A stretch of 64,000 bases of DNA from Bacteroidetes Order II. bacterium (GTDB taxonomy: Bacteria > Bacteroidota > Rhodothermia > Rhodothermales > UBA2364): assembly GCA_016788705.1 (NCBI GenBank), contig JAEUSQ010000059.1, positions 84,449 through 148,448 on the forward strand, read 5' to 3'. The position numbers were made by a program, and so were the translations under genes. Positions within the stretch are counted from its first letter, which is position 1, and each line of letters begins with the position of its first letter. The notes under the pieces are model-generated. The model had not been told where the DNA came from. It was given only the letters and a program-made list of their open reading frames with translations, and searched no databases. Positions 10,501 through 18,274 of the stretch are shown in pieces.

Positions 10501-13068
10501 CTTGTGGTTCAACGTATTGTTCATAGCATCACTTACAGAGACCATTGCGTTTCCAGCAAAGTCTTTGATGTTGGTTCCTGTCAAGGCAACCGACAATTCA
10601 ACCGGAGCAGGGGTACCCGTTCCGTAAACTTTGAGGGAAACGGTACCATTTTGGAGTGCTGTTTTCAACGCAGCATCAACCGGAACCGTAGCAAAGATAG
10701 AACCACCACGGCCATTAACGGCTGCAACACCTGTTACGGCAGAAGTGATGTCCTTGTTGTTGGCAGCGTTTGCAGCATCTTCCAACATCAGCTTCGTGAA
10801 AGAAGTAGCCAAGTTAGAGAATGTACCCTCGATTGTCATCGGAGCGCTACCATCATACTTAACACGTACCTGACCACCACGTTGTGGTAAGTCTGGAGAA
10901 TCAACCATCGTCAAGAGCAGGTCAAGGTTGATGGAGGATCCAGAGTTAATGGCAGGGATTGCGCCTGTATCATAGTTACTGCCTTCAGCAAAAGATACAA
11001 ACACCACGTTGTCGTTGTCGTTCGCATCTTTTGGATGGTCAACGTTTACAGAAACGGTTCCGTATCCATCCACCGAGAATGCAGGGGTAACAGTGCCTTG
11101 TGCACCTACTGTTGCGCCATCTACTGGCTCGGAGAAGATAATGTAGTAGCCATCTAATTTACCGTTGGCATTTTGATCTACTGTACCTGCATACATAGCA
11201 ACCGGAGCCGCTTTGTCCGTTGCATTACGGAGCCACAATTCACGACCAGGAGCAGGGAAACCATCTGGAACCGCTTGGTTAGTTTGTACTGGATCGCGGT
11301 CGCCAATGTCTTCAGAGTTTCCATCAGCCAAGTAGCGGCTTTGTGGCATGTAGTCGGTATGATAGGTAGCAGCTTCGCCCGTTGCATCGGCCTTGGTGTA
11401 ACCCAAGTTGGTTCCAGCAACATCGGTTAATACAGACTTATCAAAACCTGTCAAGAATACGCGAATGGTACGGTCGTCTGGACGCGCTTGTGTGTAGGCG
11501 TGATCAATCGCAATGGGGTTGGTTCCGTCATTGGTGCGTACCAAGAAGTTGTTTTGGCTCCATTTAGCGTTGCCTTTTGTGGCTTCATCGGTACGTGCCG
11601 CTGCCGCACTGGCTTTGGCATTCAGGTAGAGACCCAAGTTATTGCCTAATTTTTCGGAGTAGAGGAATTCCAAAGCATCAATGTAACCATCTTTGTTGGT
11701 ATCCAAAGCACAGATATCAACAATGGCAGGCGGTGCATCATCATCACCAGGGAACGTTACACTAGAAGCAGTAGAAGAAGCTTCGGTGTTGCCTCCCTTT
11801 GCCAATTCAAGGCTTACCGCATCCACAATCCGCTTAGAAGCGGTTGCCTGATTGGTGTAGGTAAAACTTGGTGTTGAATCGGTATCTGGAGTTGATTTTT
11901 CCGTCAGGTTCAAAACACTTTTGGTGTAACGGTTTGCCAAGTTAGCATGAGGGCCAGACTCTAAGGTGCTTGCACCAAAAGAAGCAACCGTATAAGCGCC
12001 ATAGAATGCATCCGAGATGGAAGTGGCGGCTTTAAAGTCGGCCAGTGCCGGAAGGGTTACGACTTCCGAATAGGTAACGGTATAGGTATCAATTTTACCA
12101 TTGCCTTGCATATTTGGCGAACCTGCGATATGGGTAACCCCTGCGGTACCACCTGCAACATTGGTGTCATTCGTTTCTGCAGACGTTACAAACGGTGCCA
12201 CACAGTCTGCTACGGCAAAGTTAGTTGCAGTAGAGAGCGGAGCACGGAAGTTATTGAGCAGACGTAAGCCACCTTGATCGGTAATATTACCAGCGGTATA
12301 AACCATCGTGAGGGCTTCCCCTGTCCAAGCTTGTGGATAGGCCTCGTTGATGTTGAGGGTAATAACCCCTACACCAGCGTCATTGGCAATTCCACCACCA
12401 GTCACGCTGTGAGCAGGTGCTGGTGCAGCCGTCATATCAGCGAAAGCACTGCCTGCAAAACCTGTCGTGGCAATTGGGCCATTCAGTTTGATTTTTACTT
12501 GGTCAATCCGACCATCAGCATCGGCATCACCTGTACAAGCGGACGCAAACGATACAAAGACCCCATCTTGCTCTTCAAGGGTAAAGGTTTCGATCTGGCC
12601 TACTTTGGTTCCACCGCCGATCATCGCCAATTGGCCCGTGTTGGCATTGTACGTTACTTGTGGTTTGGCATCGCCGTCGAACGAAGCTTTTTCGGTAACC
12701 GACAAGAAAACGTCTTGATAGCCAGCACCTGCAATAGAAAGACCAGTTACACCGGCAGAACGCAGGGCATCAGCATAGGGCATCGTTGCAACATCACCTT
12801 CAAAGTCGCCAAATGTGGGGGCGGCATCGGAGAAGGTGTAGCCAGCAACGGAGAACCCGTCATAATTAGGGGCAGTACCCGCTTGGAAGGAGCTTCCTAC
12901 GGAGCCTGAGTTTATAAGAACGACCTTATCAATTTTGCCGTTACCGTTGGTATCCAACGTTAAAATGGCACTGAAAGGTTGTCCTGTCTGGGCAAAAGCG
13001 GTGCTAAGACCCAGTAAACCCACTGCTACGACTGCCAGTACTTTCGAGAAGGTTTTTTTCATCATCAT
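7507..13068 (-). CDS. Giant T9SS surface protein with repeated Ca-binding loops, dockerin and sorting domain (1853 aa)
   Basis: A signal peptide (about 3-26, ending AFAQ) is followed by about 1500 residues of repeated beta-rich modules. Several begin with EF-hand-like loops: DTNGNGKID (about 37), DADADGRID (about 180), DTNKDGYID (about 454), DQNANGKLD (about 630) and DRNSDGKVD (about 1067). These are typically followed by I/V-rich strands with SE, like Ig-like or SbsA-type adhesion modules. At about 1577-1640 are two dockerin-type loops (GDANGDGKVNVQDL and DFDNNGSIGLADY), then a short cohesin-like beta domain and a T9SS type A sorting domain in the last 91 residues (YPNPFNPTT, ending MTLLK). 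GAAGAGG lies 1 nt before the first of three ATGs; the third (13062) has the better spacing. Likely a cell-surface scaffold or adhesin; no enzyme domain seen. Confidence 0.88.
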   Translation of the reverse strand: MMMKKTFSKVLAVVAVGLLGLSTAFAQTGQPFSAILTLDTNGNGKIDKVVLINSGSVGSSFQAGTAPNYDGFSVAGYTFSDAAPTFGDFEGDVATMPYADALRSAGVTGLSIAGAGYQDVFLSVTEKASFDGDAKPQVTYNANTGQLAMIGGGTKVGQIETFTLEEQDGVFVSFASACTGDADADGRIDQVKIKLNGPIATTGFAGSAFADMTAAPAPAHSVTGGGIANDAGVGVITLNINEAYPQAWTGEALTMVYTAGNITDQGGLRLLNNFRAPLSTATNFAVADCVAPFVTSAETNDTNVAGGTAGVTHIAGSPNMQGNGKIDTYTVTYSEVVTLPALADFKAATSISDAFYGAYTVASFGASTLESGPHANLANRYTKSVLNLTEKSTPDTDSTPSFTYTNQATASKRIVDAVSLELAKGGNTEASSTASSVTFPGDDDAPPAIVDICALDTNKDGYIDALEFLYSEKLGNNLGLYLNAKASAAAARTDEATKGNAKWSQNNFLVRTNDGTNPIAIDHAYTQARPDDRTIRVFLTGFDKSVLTDVAGTNLGYTKADATGEAATYHTDYMPQSRYLADGNSEDIGDRDPVQTNQAVPDGFPAPGRELWLRNATDKAAPVAMYAGTVDQNANGKLDGYYIIFSEPVDGATVGAQGTVTPAFSVDGYGTVSVNVDHPKDANDNDNVVFVSFAEGSNYDTGAIPAINSGSSINLDLLLTMVDSPDLPQRGGQVRVKYDGSAPMTIEGTFSNLATSFTKLMLEDAANAANNKDITSAVTGVAAVNGRGGSIFATVPVDAALKTALQNGTVSLKVYGTGTPAPVELSVALTGTNIKDFAGNAMVSVSDAMNNTLNHKSGTPAVLDRLFDDAEPVLVRAVGQVGFKRIRVTFSETVKEVGAAEGNFTYTNDGTPPGTPTPTHASAYGGGAITFTAGSTSFTIENATNNNLIKYDVLGDVLGIVRANITVNNNYVSDMAGTTAVSGRSATVTIANTLNIPNLPTDRYGATPTVAKASGVAVVTAMQITGAGQGGNPIWGTAASSNDRKGNITNGVDISINDPDAPKVVASWTLDRNSDGKVDLILVKLDEEIDDNTVDASKFTVAGYTVNSFIKPATAGGANDPRTYYWSNGAENTATTMNQVDQLQDEWIALNVEKTGGAAEGDTDAKPQVTNAAGAVSDFNSNQIAANSTGVASMDYAGPAIVSANIIGPNTFVVNFSENVSGIDNGDILFDMNNTNSLPAPANIIAVNVTARAVTYTTYPINLFMLAPSNNLKVSLSSINKIKDLNGTARFNLQNGAGAAPTATLNGPNAGKVQAGDLVRTVSPITACGATGPALVAGTNGAVVSGEICRSTNDPFHPSYQFGATKVARYEIYMTKGGVTTLVAQFAPPSTGSNSTTGTDKFAVTFAVAPTSGTVTFGVAVVGENMTKDDGVREAGNNYTLATGAASNMVAWGTVNMTDDVPPANVGKDLSIVDGDAGKQLVASFTSSDHGRFETYGPAFGTSVGNTVTVYKVTEYKVYDAAGTLVATVPVTQAIVKDGKVSITFEAPAFGDGNYTVKASDGINVSEASNAAAGLAIGGTVPGDANGDGKVNVQDLAVFAQTYGATAGAGNYTKSFDFDNNGSIGLADYARFAKLFGTGAALGKTEQLPATSAKLSVEVKGNLAYVRANGLANVQGFQFDIAVDGGEVVKVQDGAAFKGNSLSVASGNTYAVASTAGAVENGVIAVIELSAKAKSVKLSDIIVVEARAAKGADEVTGVGIPSEFALDQNYPNPFNPTTAIRFSLPENANVKLQIFDMTGRLVKTMVAGQVEAGVHTMTWNATDNAGAPVASGVYLYRIQAGNFVKVNKMTLLK

Positions 13069-13316
13069 ACCTCTTCAGATTACTGTTAGTTTAGAGTGAT
13101 TGTTAAGGATTAGGTTATTGGTATTGTTAAGGGTCATTATTAAAGGTGATGCGTAGGTACCGAGGTGCTTAAACAAGAAAAGGGCATACATTTCCCCTGC
13201 CTCATTGGGCACATCGAACCCAATACATCACCGAGATATTACGTCAAGTCTAGGCAAAATGCAAATGAGGAATGCACCTCATGACACAAATTCGCAAGAA
13301 GTACGCAACGCACCCG

Positions 13317-13793
13317 TTAGTTTGTACAATTGTTGAAGGTCTTTTTTCCGTCTTTGTCGTAGTTCACGCTGCATATCAGTTTCCCTTGGCCATCATATTT
13401 GAATTCTGCAAGGACTTTACCGTCGGGGTAATATTTGGTCGTGGTACCTACTTCAATGCCGTTTTTATAGGTGCGTTTTAGCCGGAGAAACTCTTTACTA
13501 TTTTCGGTAAAATAGACTTTGTATTCACCTTCAAATTTTCCATTTTTCATTTTGGCATCCATCCGCTGGGTCACATCTTGGGGAATGGCGCCTTTGATTT
13601 CGCCGGTATAGGGTTTTCCGGTTTCGGCATCCATGTAGGTATCGTTTTTGAGCATCAGGTCTTTCCCTTCCTCTAAAAAGATTCCTGCCTTAGGATTCCG
13701 TCCTTCATACTTTTTGACGGGATCGTCTTGGCAGGCTGGGAGTGCAAGCAGCACAAGTAGAGAAAACAAATACTTAATTTGGTTCATTATCAT
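13317..13793 (-). CDS. Lipoprotein with YwqK/MORN-like repeats
   Basis: 158 residues. A short hydrophobic signal ends in the lipobox LPAC (Cys21), so this is probably a lipoprotein. The rest carries short repeats of the form G-x-x-x-x-Y-Y-P-D-G-K and Y-x-x-G-K (PYTGEIKG, YYPDGKVLAEFKYDGQGKL). These are typical of MORN-like or YwqK-family proteins, which automated annotation often labels antitoxin. No toxin partner lies next to it, so a toxin-antitoxin role is not supported. The true start may be the Met two codons later. Single gene, function unknown. Confidence 0.7.
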   Translation of the reverse strand: MIMNQIKYLFSLLVLLALPACQDDPVKKYEGRNPKAGIFLEEGKDLMLKNDTYMDAETGKPYTGEIKGAIPQDVTQRMDAKMKNGKFEGEYKVYFTENSKEFLRLKRTYKNGIEVGTTTKYYPDGKVLAEFKYDGQGKLICSVNYDKDGKKTFNNCTN

Positions 13794-13899
13794 TTTGCTT
13801 TCGAGAGAACGTCTTTAAAAACTTAAAAAGATACTGTTGAACCGTGCATGTTTGTACGATCGCGGGCACGTTTTCCCCAAATATCCTATTTCTAAAGGG

Positions 13900-14475
13900 C
13901 TAATTCAACCTTGGATCATCCGGAAAGTTAGCCAAAAGACCGAAAGGCCCTCCCATTTGCCGCAAAACTTGTCGCCAGGCCTGCGTACCTACACCTGCAA
14001 AGACCCAATCCGGTTTAACTGTGGTTAGAAACCAATCCTTTTGCTGGATTTCGCGTTCCAATTGTCCGGCGCTCCATCCAGAATACCCAAGAAAAAAGAC
14101 CATTTTTTCGGGCCGGAGTATCCCAAGCGCCAGTCGTTTTTCCAATTCTTCAAAATCTGCTCCCCAATAGAGGCCATCGGCAATCCATTGCGACTCTGGT
14201 AAATCATCATATGCATGAAGCACATGTAGGGTCTGAGGCTCGCACGGCCCACCCAACCGGAGCGGTGCATCAAAGCTACTGTTATAGTCCAGCACTTCCG
14301 AGACCATATGAGGCAAGGTGTCATTCAATACCAAACCAAAAGTACCTTCTTCGTTATGGTCGCAGATGAGCACAATCGAACGCCGGAAGTTGGGATCTGC
14401 CATCATTGGTTCCGAGATGAGCAAGGTTCCAATGGTTGGTTTAGGGGCTTTTTTCTTTTTTTCGGGCATGACCAA
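13900..14475 (-). CDS. YqgE/AlgH family protein
   Basis: 191 residues, the usual size for UPF0301/DUF179. The N-terminal family signature GTLLISEPMMADPNFRRSIVLICDHNEEGTFG is split here as GTLLISEP, FRRSIVLICDH and GTFGLVLN. It is followed by LRLGGPCEP and, later, FFLGYSGWSAGQLE. The family is widespread and its biochemical role is unsettled; AlgH was linked to alginate regulation in Pseudomonas. A Lys/Pro-rich N-terminal extension of about 13 residues precedes the domain. No transmembrane segment is seen, so it is probably cytoplasmic. Confidence 0.93.
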   Translation of the reverse strand: MVMPEKKKKAPKPTIGTLLISEPMMADPNFRRSIVLICDHNEEGTFGLVLNDTLPHMVSEVLDYNSSFDAPLRLGGPCEPQTLHVLHAYDDLPESQWIADGLYWGADFEELEKRLALGILRPEKMVFFLGYSGWSAGQLEREIQQKDWFLTTVKPDWVFAGVGTQAWRQVLRQMGGPFGLLANFPDDPRLN

Positions 14476-14581
14476 TCAGGGTTTGTCGTAGAAAATACGT
14501 TGCTCTTGGGCAAGATTCAATCAAATCATGGCCTTTTCCGTGGACAAAATCGGGTTATCAAGAAAGACCCGCCTCGTGCCA

Positions 14582-15679
14582 TTACGCAGGTGTTTGTGGT
14601 TTTAGTTTTCCTTCGAGGTATTCATCCGAGAAATCAATCCGAAATGCCGTCCAAAGTGGCAAGTGGTCGGACATTTGGTAAGTACGCCATTTTTTATAAT
14701 AGACCAATCTCCTTTTATCGTCTTCTTCAGTTGGTTCTGGATCTTCGTTGGGTGTTGATAAGTCAGGTTTGTTTTTCTTAGAGCGGTATGCGGCAATTTC
14801 GGCTGCATAAATGGGTTCATCCTCTTCACGAAACACATGCTCGAAGTAGTCGAAGGTACCACCTGTAATAAATTCTAAAGAGTCTTCCAATTGTCTAAAC
14901 AAAATTTGGTCGTATTGTTTGTCTCGTGTCACATTGGTATAGACCTCCTTCAAATGTTCGGGGACAATAAACCCTGCGTCTTCGAGGGGTTTATAGGTTG
15001 CATCTCCATGTTTGCCAATGTTAAAGTCGCCCAAGAGAATCAGTTTTCTGGCCCAAGCGGTTTTGTCTTCGGTTCTTTTTTTTAGGAATTGGGCCAGTCG
15101 TGTAATTTCTTCGATGCGTTCTGGTGGTGGTTTGCTTCCTTGGGCTTTGCCCCACAAGATATGGACGGAGCAAATCATAAACTTCGCCCATCCGGCCCGG
15201 AAGCCGCAGATAAGGGGCGTCCGCCAAAATTGCGGGATTGGCCTATTGTCTTCTGATGGGATTACCAATTCTCCGGCCAAGCCACCAAAGACCACTTTTC
15301 GCTTATCAAACACAAATGCAATGCACTCGCCATTGCCTTGTGTACCCTCGGTGGCATCAGTAAAAATGTAATCCCAGTCGCTTCCCAGAATCCGCATCAC
15401 CTCATTAAGTGCCGTCAAATCTTTATAGACTTCCTGAATGGCCACCAAATCGAATCGTGCAATGATTTCGGCAATATAATAGAAGGCCTCCTTGGATCGA
15501 AATCCGAAAGATGGCTTGTCAAAATCGCGTAGATTCCAAGTGGCAACCAAAAGTGTATCGTTCAAGGAGCGGCCCGGAATATCGGATCTGCGCAAAGCCC
15601 CTCGCAAGCGAATCAGGTTTTCTACAATTCGTTTATCTGTTTGATCACGCTCTGGGTGAAGGGTTTGATAAAAGGGCAT
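14582..15679 (-). CDS. Endonuclease/exonuclease/phosphatase (EEP) family protein
   Basis: 365 residues with the EEP catalytic motifs in order: TWNLRDF (Asn49), AIQEVY (Glu83), SVHILWG (His173), LLGDFNIG (Asp218, Asn220) and the terminal MSDHLPLW (Asp338, His339). These residues bind metal and cleave phosphodiester or phosphomonoester bonds in this fold. There is no signal peptide, so it is probably cytoplasmic. A charged insertion (about 285-330, rich in Glu, Asp and Lys) lies between the DFNI and SDH motifs. The substrate (DNA, RNA, inositol phosphate or other) cannot be assigned. It is divergently oriented from the BlaI gene. Confidence 0.88.
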   Translation of the reverse strand: MPFYQTLHPERDQTDKRIVENLIRLRGALRRSDIPGRSLNDTLLVATWNLRDFDKPSFGFRSKEAFYYIAEIIARFDLVAIQEVYKDLTALNEVMRILGSDWDYIFTDATEGTQGNGECIAFVFDKRKVVFGGLAGELVIPSEDNRPIPQFWRTPLICGFRAGWAKFMICSVHILWGKAQGSKPPPERIEEITRLAQFLKKRTEDKTAWARKLILLGDFNIGKHGDATYKPLEDAGFIVPEHLKEVYTNVTRDKQYDQILFRQLEDSLEFITGGTFDYFEHVFREEDEPIYAAEIAAYRSKKNKPDLSTPNEDPEPTEEDDKRRLVYYKKWRTYQMSDHLPLWTAFRIDFSDEYLEGKLKPQTPA

Positions 15680-15904
15680 AGCGGTTTTGGTAACGTATAT
15701 ATAAATGAAAATTAAGACATGGGGATGCGCTCGCAGGCTGGATGTATGTCCCTTTGCTTTAATGCTTTATGGGAAAGGATTTTCAATTTAAACCATTTCT
15801 TCCATAATACCAAGCCGAATGCTACCTAATAAGGGTGGCCTGTCCAAATCCAGCCAGATAAACCCGATGGAATTTCAAGGATTGCCTCATGAAAGCGCGT
15901 TTAC

Positions 15905-15977
15905 AACTATTATTTTAGTACACCTCTTGACAAAACTTTTAGTCTTTCGTAGATTATCAAATACTAAAATAATAGTA
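15905..15977. promoter_or_regulatory. Paired BlaI-type operators flanking the blaI promoter
   Basis: ACTATTATTTTAGTA (15906-15920) and its exact reverse complement TACTAAAATAATAGT (15962-15976) frame a promoter with TTGACA at 15927-15932 and TAGATT at 15950-15955 (17-bp spacing). The second copy extends to TACTA-N6-TAGTA, a near-ideal dyad resembling operators of BlaI/MecI-type repressors. The arrangement predicts autorepression of the BlaI-M56 pair from both sides of the promoter. Within 15680-15904, the rest of this 306-bp divergent gap, nothing else is recognised. Confidence 0.75.
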
Positions 15978-15985
15978 CGATAATT

Positions 15986-16372
15986 ATGAGAAAACCAATT
16001 GACCCTTTGGGTGCAACCGAGATGGAAGTGCTCCAAAATGTATGGGAGTTGGGCGAGGCAACCGTAGGCCAGGTACACGAACGCATCTTGCTTCAGCGTA
16101 AAACCGCCTATACCACCATCATGACCACCATGAAAAATCTAGCCCGAAAAGGATATTTGCGATACCGGGCGGAAGGTGTAACCTATATCTATTCTGCCAT
16201 TAGAACCCCCGAAGAAGTGCGAGGCGGCATGTTAGAGAATTTATTGGAGAAGGTTTTTAAGGGTTCATCGGTGGCCTTGGTACAAGCGTTGGTGGAGCAA
16301 GAGCGCCTCAGCGAATCGGAAAAGGCCGAAATTCGTGCAATGATTGCAGGAATGGACGAAGAGCCAGATTAA
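15986..16372 (+). CDS. BlaI/MecI/CopY-family transcriptional repressor
   Basis: 128 residues, the usual length. The winged-helix domain is recognisable by LGATEMEVLQNVWELGEATVGQV (parts: EMEVLQNVWELGEATV), then TAYTTIMTTMKNLARKGYLR, the recognition-helix region. The C-terminal third (LENLLEKVFKGSSVALVQALV) matches the dimerisation and cleavage region. In the known systems the repressor is inactivated by proteolysis triggered by a membrane M56 sensor; here an M56 gene starts 29 bp downstream. Two operator-like dyads lie within 80 bp upstream, so it probably represses itself. What it senses is unknown. Confidence 0.93.
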   Translation: MRKPIDPLGATEMEVLQNVWELGEATVGQVHERILLQRKTAYTTIMTTMKNLARKGYLRYRAEGVTYIYSAIRTPEEVRGGMLENLLEKVFKGSSVALVQALVEQERLSESEKAEIRAMIAGMDEEPD

Positions 16373-16401
16373 CCGCTCCATCACCCAAAAACAAAAGCAT
16401 T

Positions 16402-18042
16402 ATGGAAACCATCTTAGAAGCCCTACAAAACCTTGGGGCAAGGGTTTTTTTTGCCTTTTGGCTACCGATTGGCGTTTGGAGTGCCTTTGCTTGGATCATA
16501 GACCGTGCCCTTCTTCGGGTGCATGATCCGCACCACATCCTTGCGCTACGATTGGCGATTTTTTGGTCGTTACCGTTTGGCCTGATATGGGCCAATTGGG
16601 GCTGGTTGCCCATTTGGGAGGTAAAAGCCAGCTCGGGGCTGGTGGGGTTCGAACTGCTACAAAGCGCGTTTGGGGTATCGGAAACATCCGCAACTGCCCA
16701 GATACTCACAGCGCGGCTGTTGTACGCGATTCCATTGGTACTATGGGTTTTGGTGGTTTTGCGTGGCTTAAGGCTTGGAGGGGGGCTCAGGGCTTCGTGG
16801 CACGATTTGCAGGCGCTCCGCACCCTACTTTCTCCAGTAAACACTCCCGAATTCATTGCCGAGGTACAAAATCTGAGTACTCGAATGGGTATCCGCCGTA
16901 GTGTCCGACTGTTTTCGGCCCCAATGTCCTTTTCCCCATTCACTTTTGGCATCTTAAATCCTGTTTTGGTATTACCGTCGGCACTTTTGCCGCCCAGCCA
17001 TGCCCGCACCGTGGCCATCCACCACGAATTGGTACATATCCGCCGGATGGATGTATTATGGCGTTTTTTGGAGGAGTGTCTTTTGTTGGTAACGGGTTGG
17101 CATCCATTGGCCCATCATTATCACCATGAAATTTTGTTTGCCCGCGAGGCAACCTGTGATGCCGAAGTTTTATCTGGGTCGGAAGTATCTCGGCAGACTT
17201 ATGCCCAATTATTATACAAATTGCTTGCAAGCGAATCCGAGCGAACGAATCCATTGCTTTCCGCAATGGCCTCGCCGCAATTTCATCAACTCAAAAGAAG
17301 GGTTCAAACCATGAAAAAACAAACCTATTCATACCGAAGATTTCATCTTTGGTGGAGCCTGCTGCTACTGGTCTTCGCCACCGGGCTCACTGCCGCAACC
17401 GGTTTTTTTGACCGTCCTATAATGATGATCAAACCGGATAACACACTTATGGCCTCGCGCGACACAGTGAAGACCTTGATCGTAGAGCGAAAAACAAAAA
17501 CCATTCAAACAATAAGTGTCCATCCGAAAAACACCAAACCAATCCGAGTGACGTTTACAGACAAAACTTTTTTGGACATGACCTCGGACGAAGCACTGGC
17601 GAAAGGTATTATGCTCCCACCGCCGCCGCCGCCGCCAAGTGCGAAATGGGTAGAAAGGAAATTGGATCACAATACTACCAATCTGGAAGACTACAAGCCG
17701 CAATTAAATACCATGCCAGGCCAAGATGGTGTATGGACGTTTGTGGAGGTACAGCCCCAGTTTCCGGGTGGGCCTGCTGGTCTAAATGCTTACCTGTCTG
17801 GAAACCTAAAGTATCCTGAGTTGGCACAACGCACAGGTATCGAGGGCGATGTTTTTATTCAATTTGTGGTGAACGATGAGGGGCGGATTGTGGACGCAAG
17901 CGTGGTGCGGAGTATTGGTGGAGGCTGCGACGAAGAAGCACTCCGTTTGGTGAAAGAAATGCCCCACTGGACACCAGGAATGCACCAAGGCAAACCCGTA
18001 AAAGTGCGATATACGGTGAAAGTGCGTTTCAAATTGGCTTAA
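16402..18042 (+). CDS. M56 (BlaR1-like) membrane metallopeptidase fused to a TonB C-terminal domain
   Basis: 546 residues. Hydrophobic segments at about 14-34, 47-70 and 102-122 precede a cytoplasmic metallopeptidase domain with the zinc motif HELVH (His208, Glu209, His212) and the third-ligand region AREATCDAEVL (Glu249). A fourth membrane helix at about 316-336 is followed by a periplasmic part with a PPPPPPPP linker (405-412) and a TonB C-terminal domain (about 447-546: QFPGG, YP, GDVFIQFVVNDEG, GGGCDEEALRLVKEMP). The BlaR1 penicillin-binding sensor domain is absent and replaced by the TonB domain, a common Bacteroidota arrangement. With the adjacent BlaI it forms a sensor-protease/repressor pair; the signal may be envelope-related (inference). 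Confidence 0.9.
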   Translation: METILEALQNLGARVFFAFWLPIGVWSAFAWIIDRALLRVHDPHHILALRLAIFWSLPFGLIWANWGWLPIWEVKASSGLVGFELLQSAFGVSETSATAQILTARLLYAIPLVLWVLVVLRGLRLGGGLRASWHDLQALRTLLSPVNTPEFIAEVQNLSTRMGIRRSVRLFSAPMSFSPFTFGILNPVLVLPSALLPPSHARTVAIHHELVHIRRMDVLWRFLEECLLLVTGWHPLAHHYHHEILFAREATCDAEVLSGSEVSRQTYAQLLYKLLASESERTNPLLSAMASPQFHQLKRRVQTMKKQTYSYRRFHLWWSLLLLVFATGLTAATGFFDRPIMMIKPDNTLMASRDTVKTLIVERKTKTIQTISVHPKNTKPIRVTFTDKTFLDMTSDEALAKGIMLPPPPPPPSAKWVERKLDHNTTNLEDYKPQLNTMPGQDGVWTFVEVQPQFPGGPAGLNAYLSGNLKYPELAQRTGIEGDVFIQFVVNDEGRIVDASVVRSIGGGCDEEALRLVKEMPHWTPGMHQGKPVKVRYTVKVRFKLA

Positions 18043-18062
18043 TCTACTCTATTGTCTTAATC

Positions 18063-18104
18063 AACAGCGTGAGACGATATACAAGGTCTTACGCTGTTTT
18101 TTTT
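18063..18104 (+). terminator. Terminator after the BlaI-M56 operon
   Basis: A 13-bp stem (18063-18075 with 18086-18098, one G-T mismatch/G-U pair) and a 10-nt loop lead into eight T residues. Confidence 0.88.
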
Positions 18105-18123
18105 CGGGACTTTGGGTAGCAAC

Positions 18124-18140
18124 TTGCGTGGAACACGCAA
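18124..18140. repeat. Perfect inverted repeat TTGCGTG-GAA-CACGCAA
   Basis: Seven-base perfect arms with a 3-nt spacer lie between the M56 terminator and the decayed M56-tail copy. It has the form of a dimeric-repressor operator but no linked regulator other than BlaI is nearby. Its role is unknown. Confidence 0.4.
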
Positions 18141-18274
18141 ATTTAATCCTTACGGCTAAATCCCACATTTGTATTTTTTAGTAAAAATTACTCTTATTTT
18201 ATCCATCCATACCAATGAACTTGCTTTCCAAGATCATTTTGTTATCACACAACTTCAATCATAAAAGCCAAGTC

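Noticed and set aside
13317-13793. YwqK-like lipoprotein as antitoxin of a toxin-antitoxin pair
   Set aside because: No toxin gene is adjacent and the protein has a lipobox; the label would be inherited from annotation rather than supported by the sequence.
18170-18195. AT-rich TTTTAGTA sequence before the decayed M56 tail as another BlaI operator
   Set aside because: It matches only about 9-10 of 14 positions and lacks the second half site.
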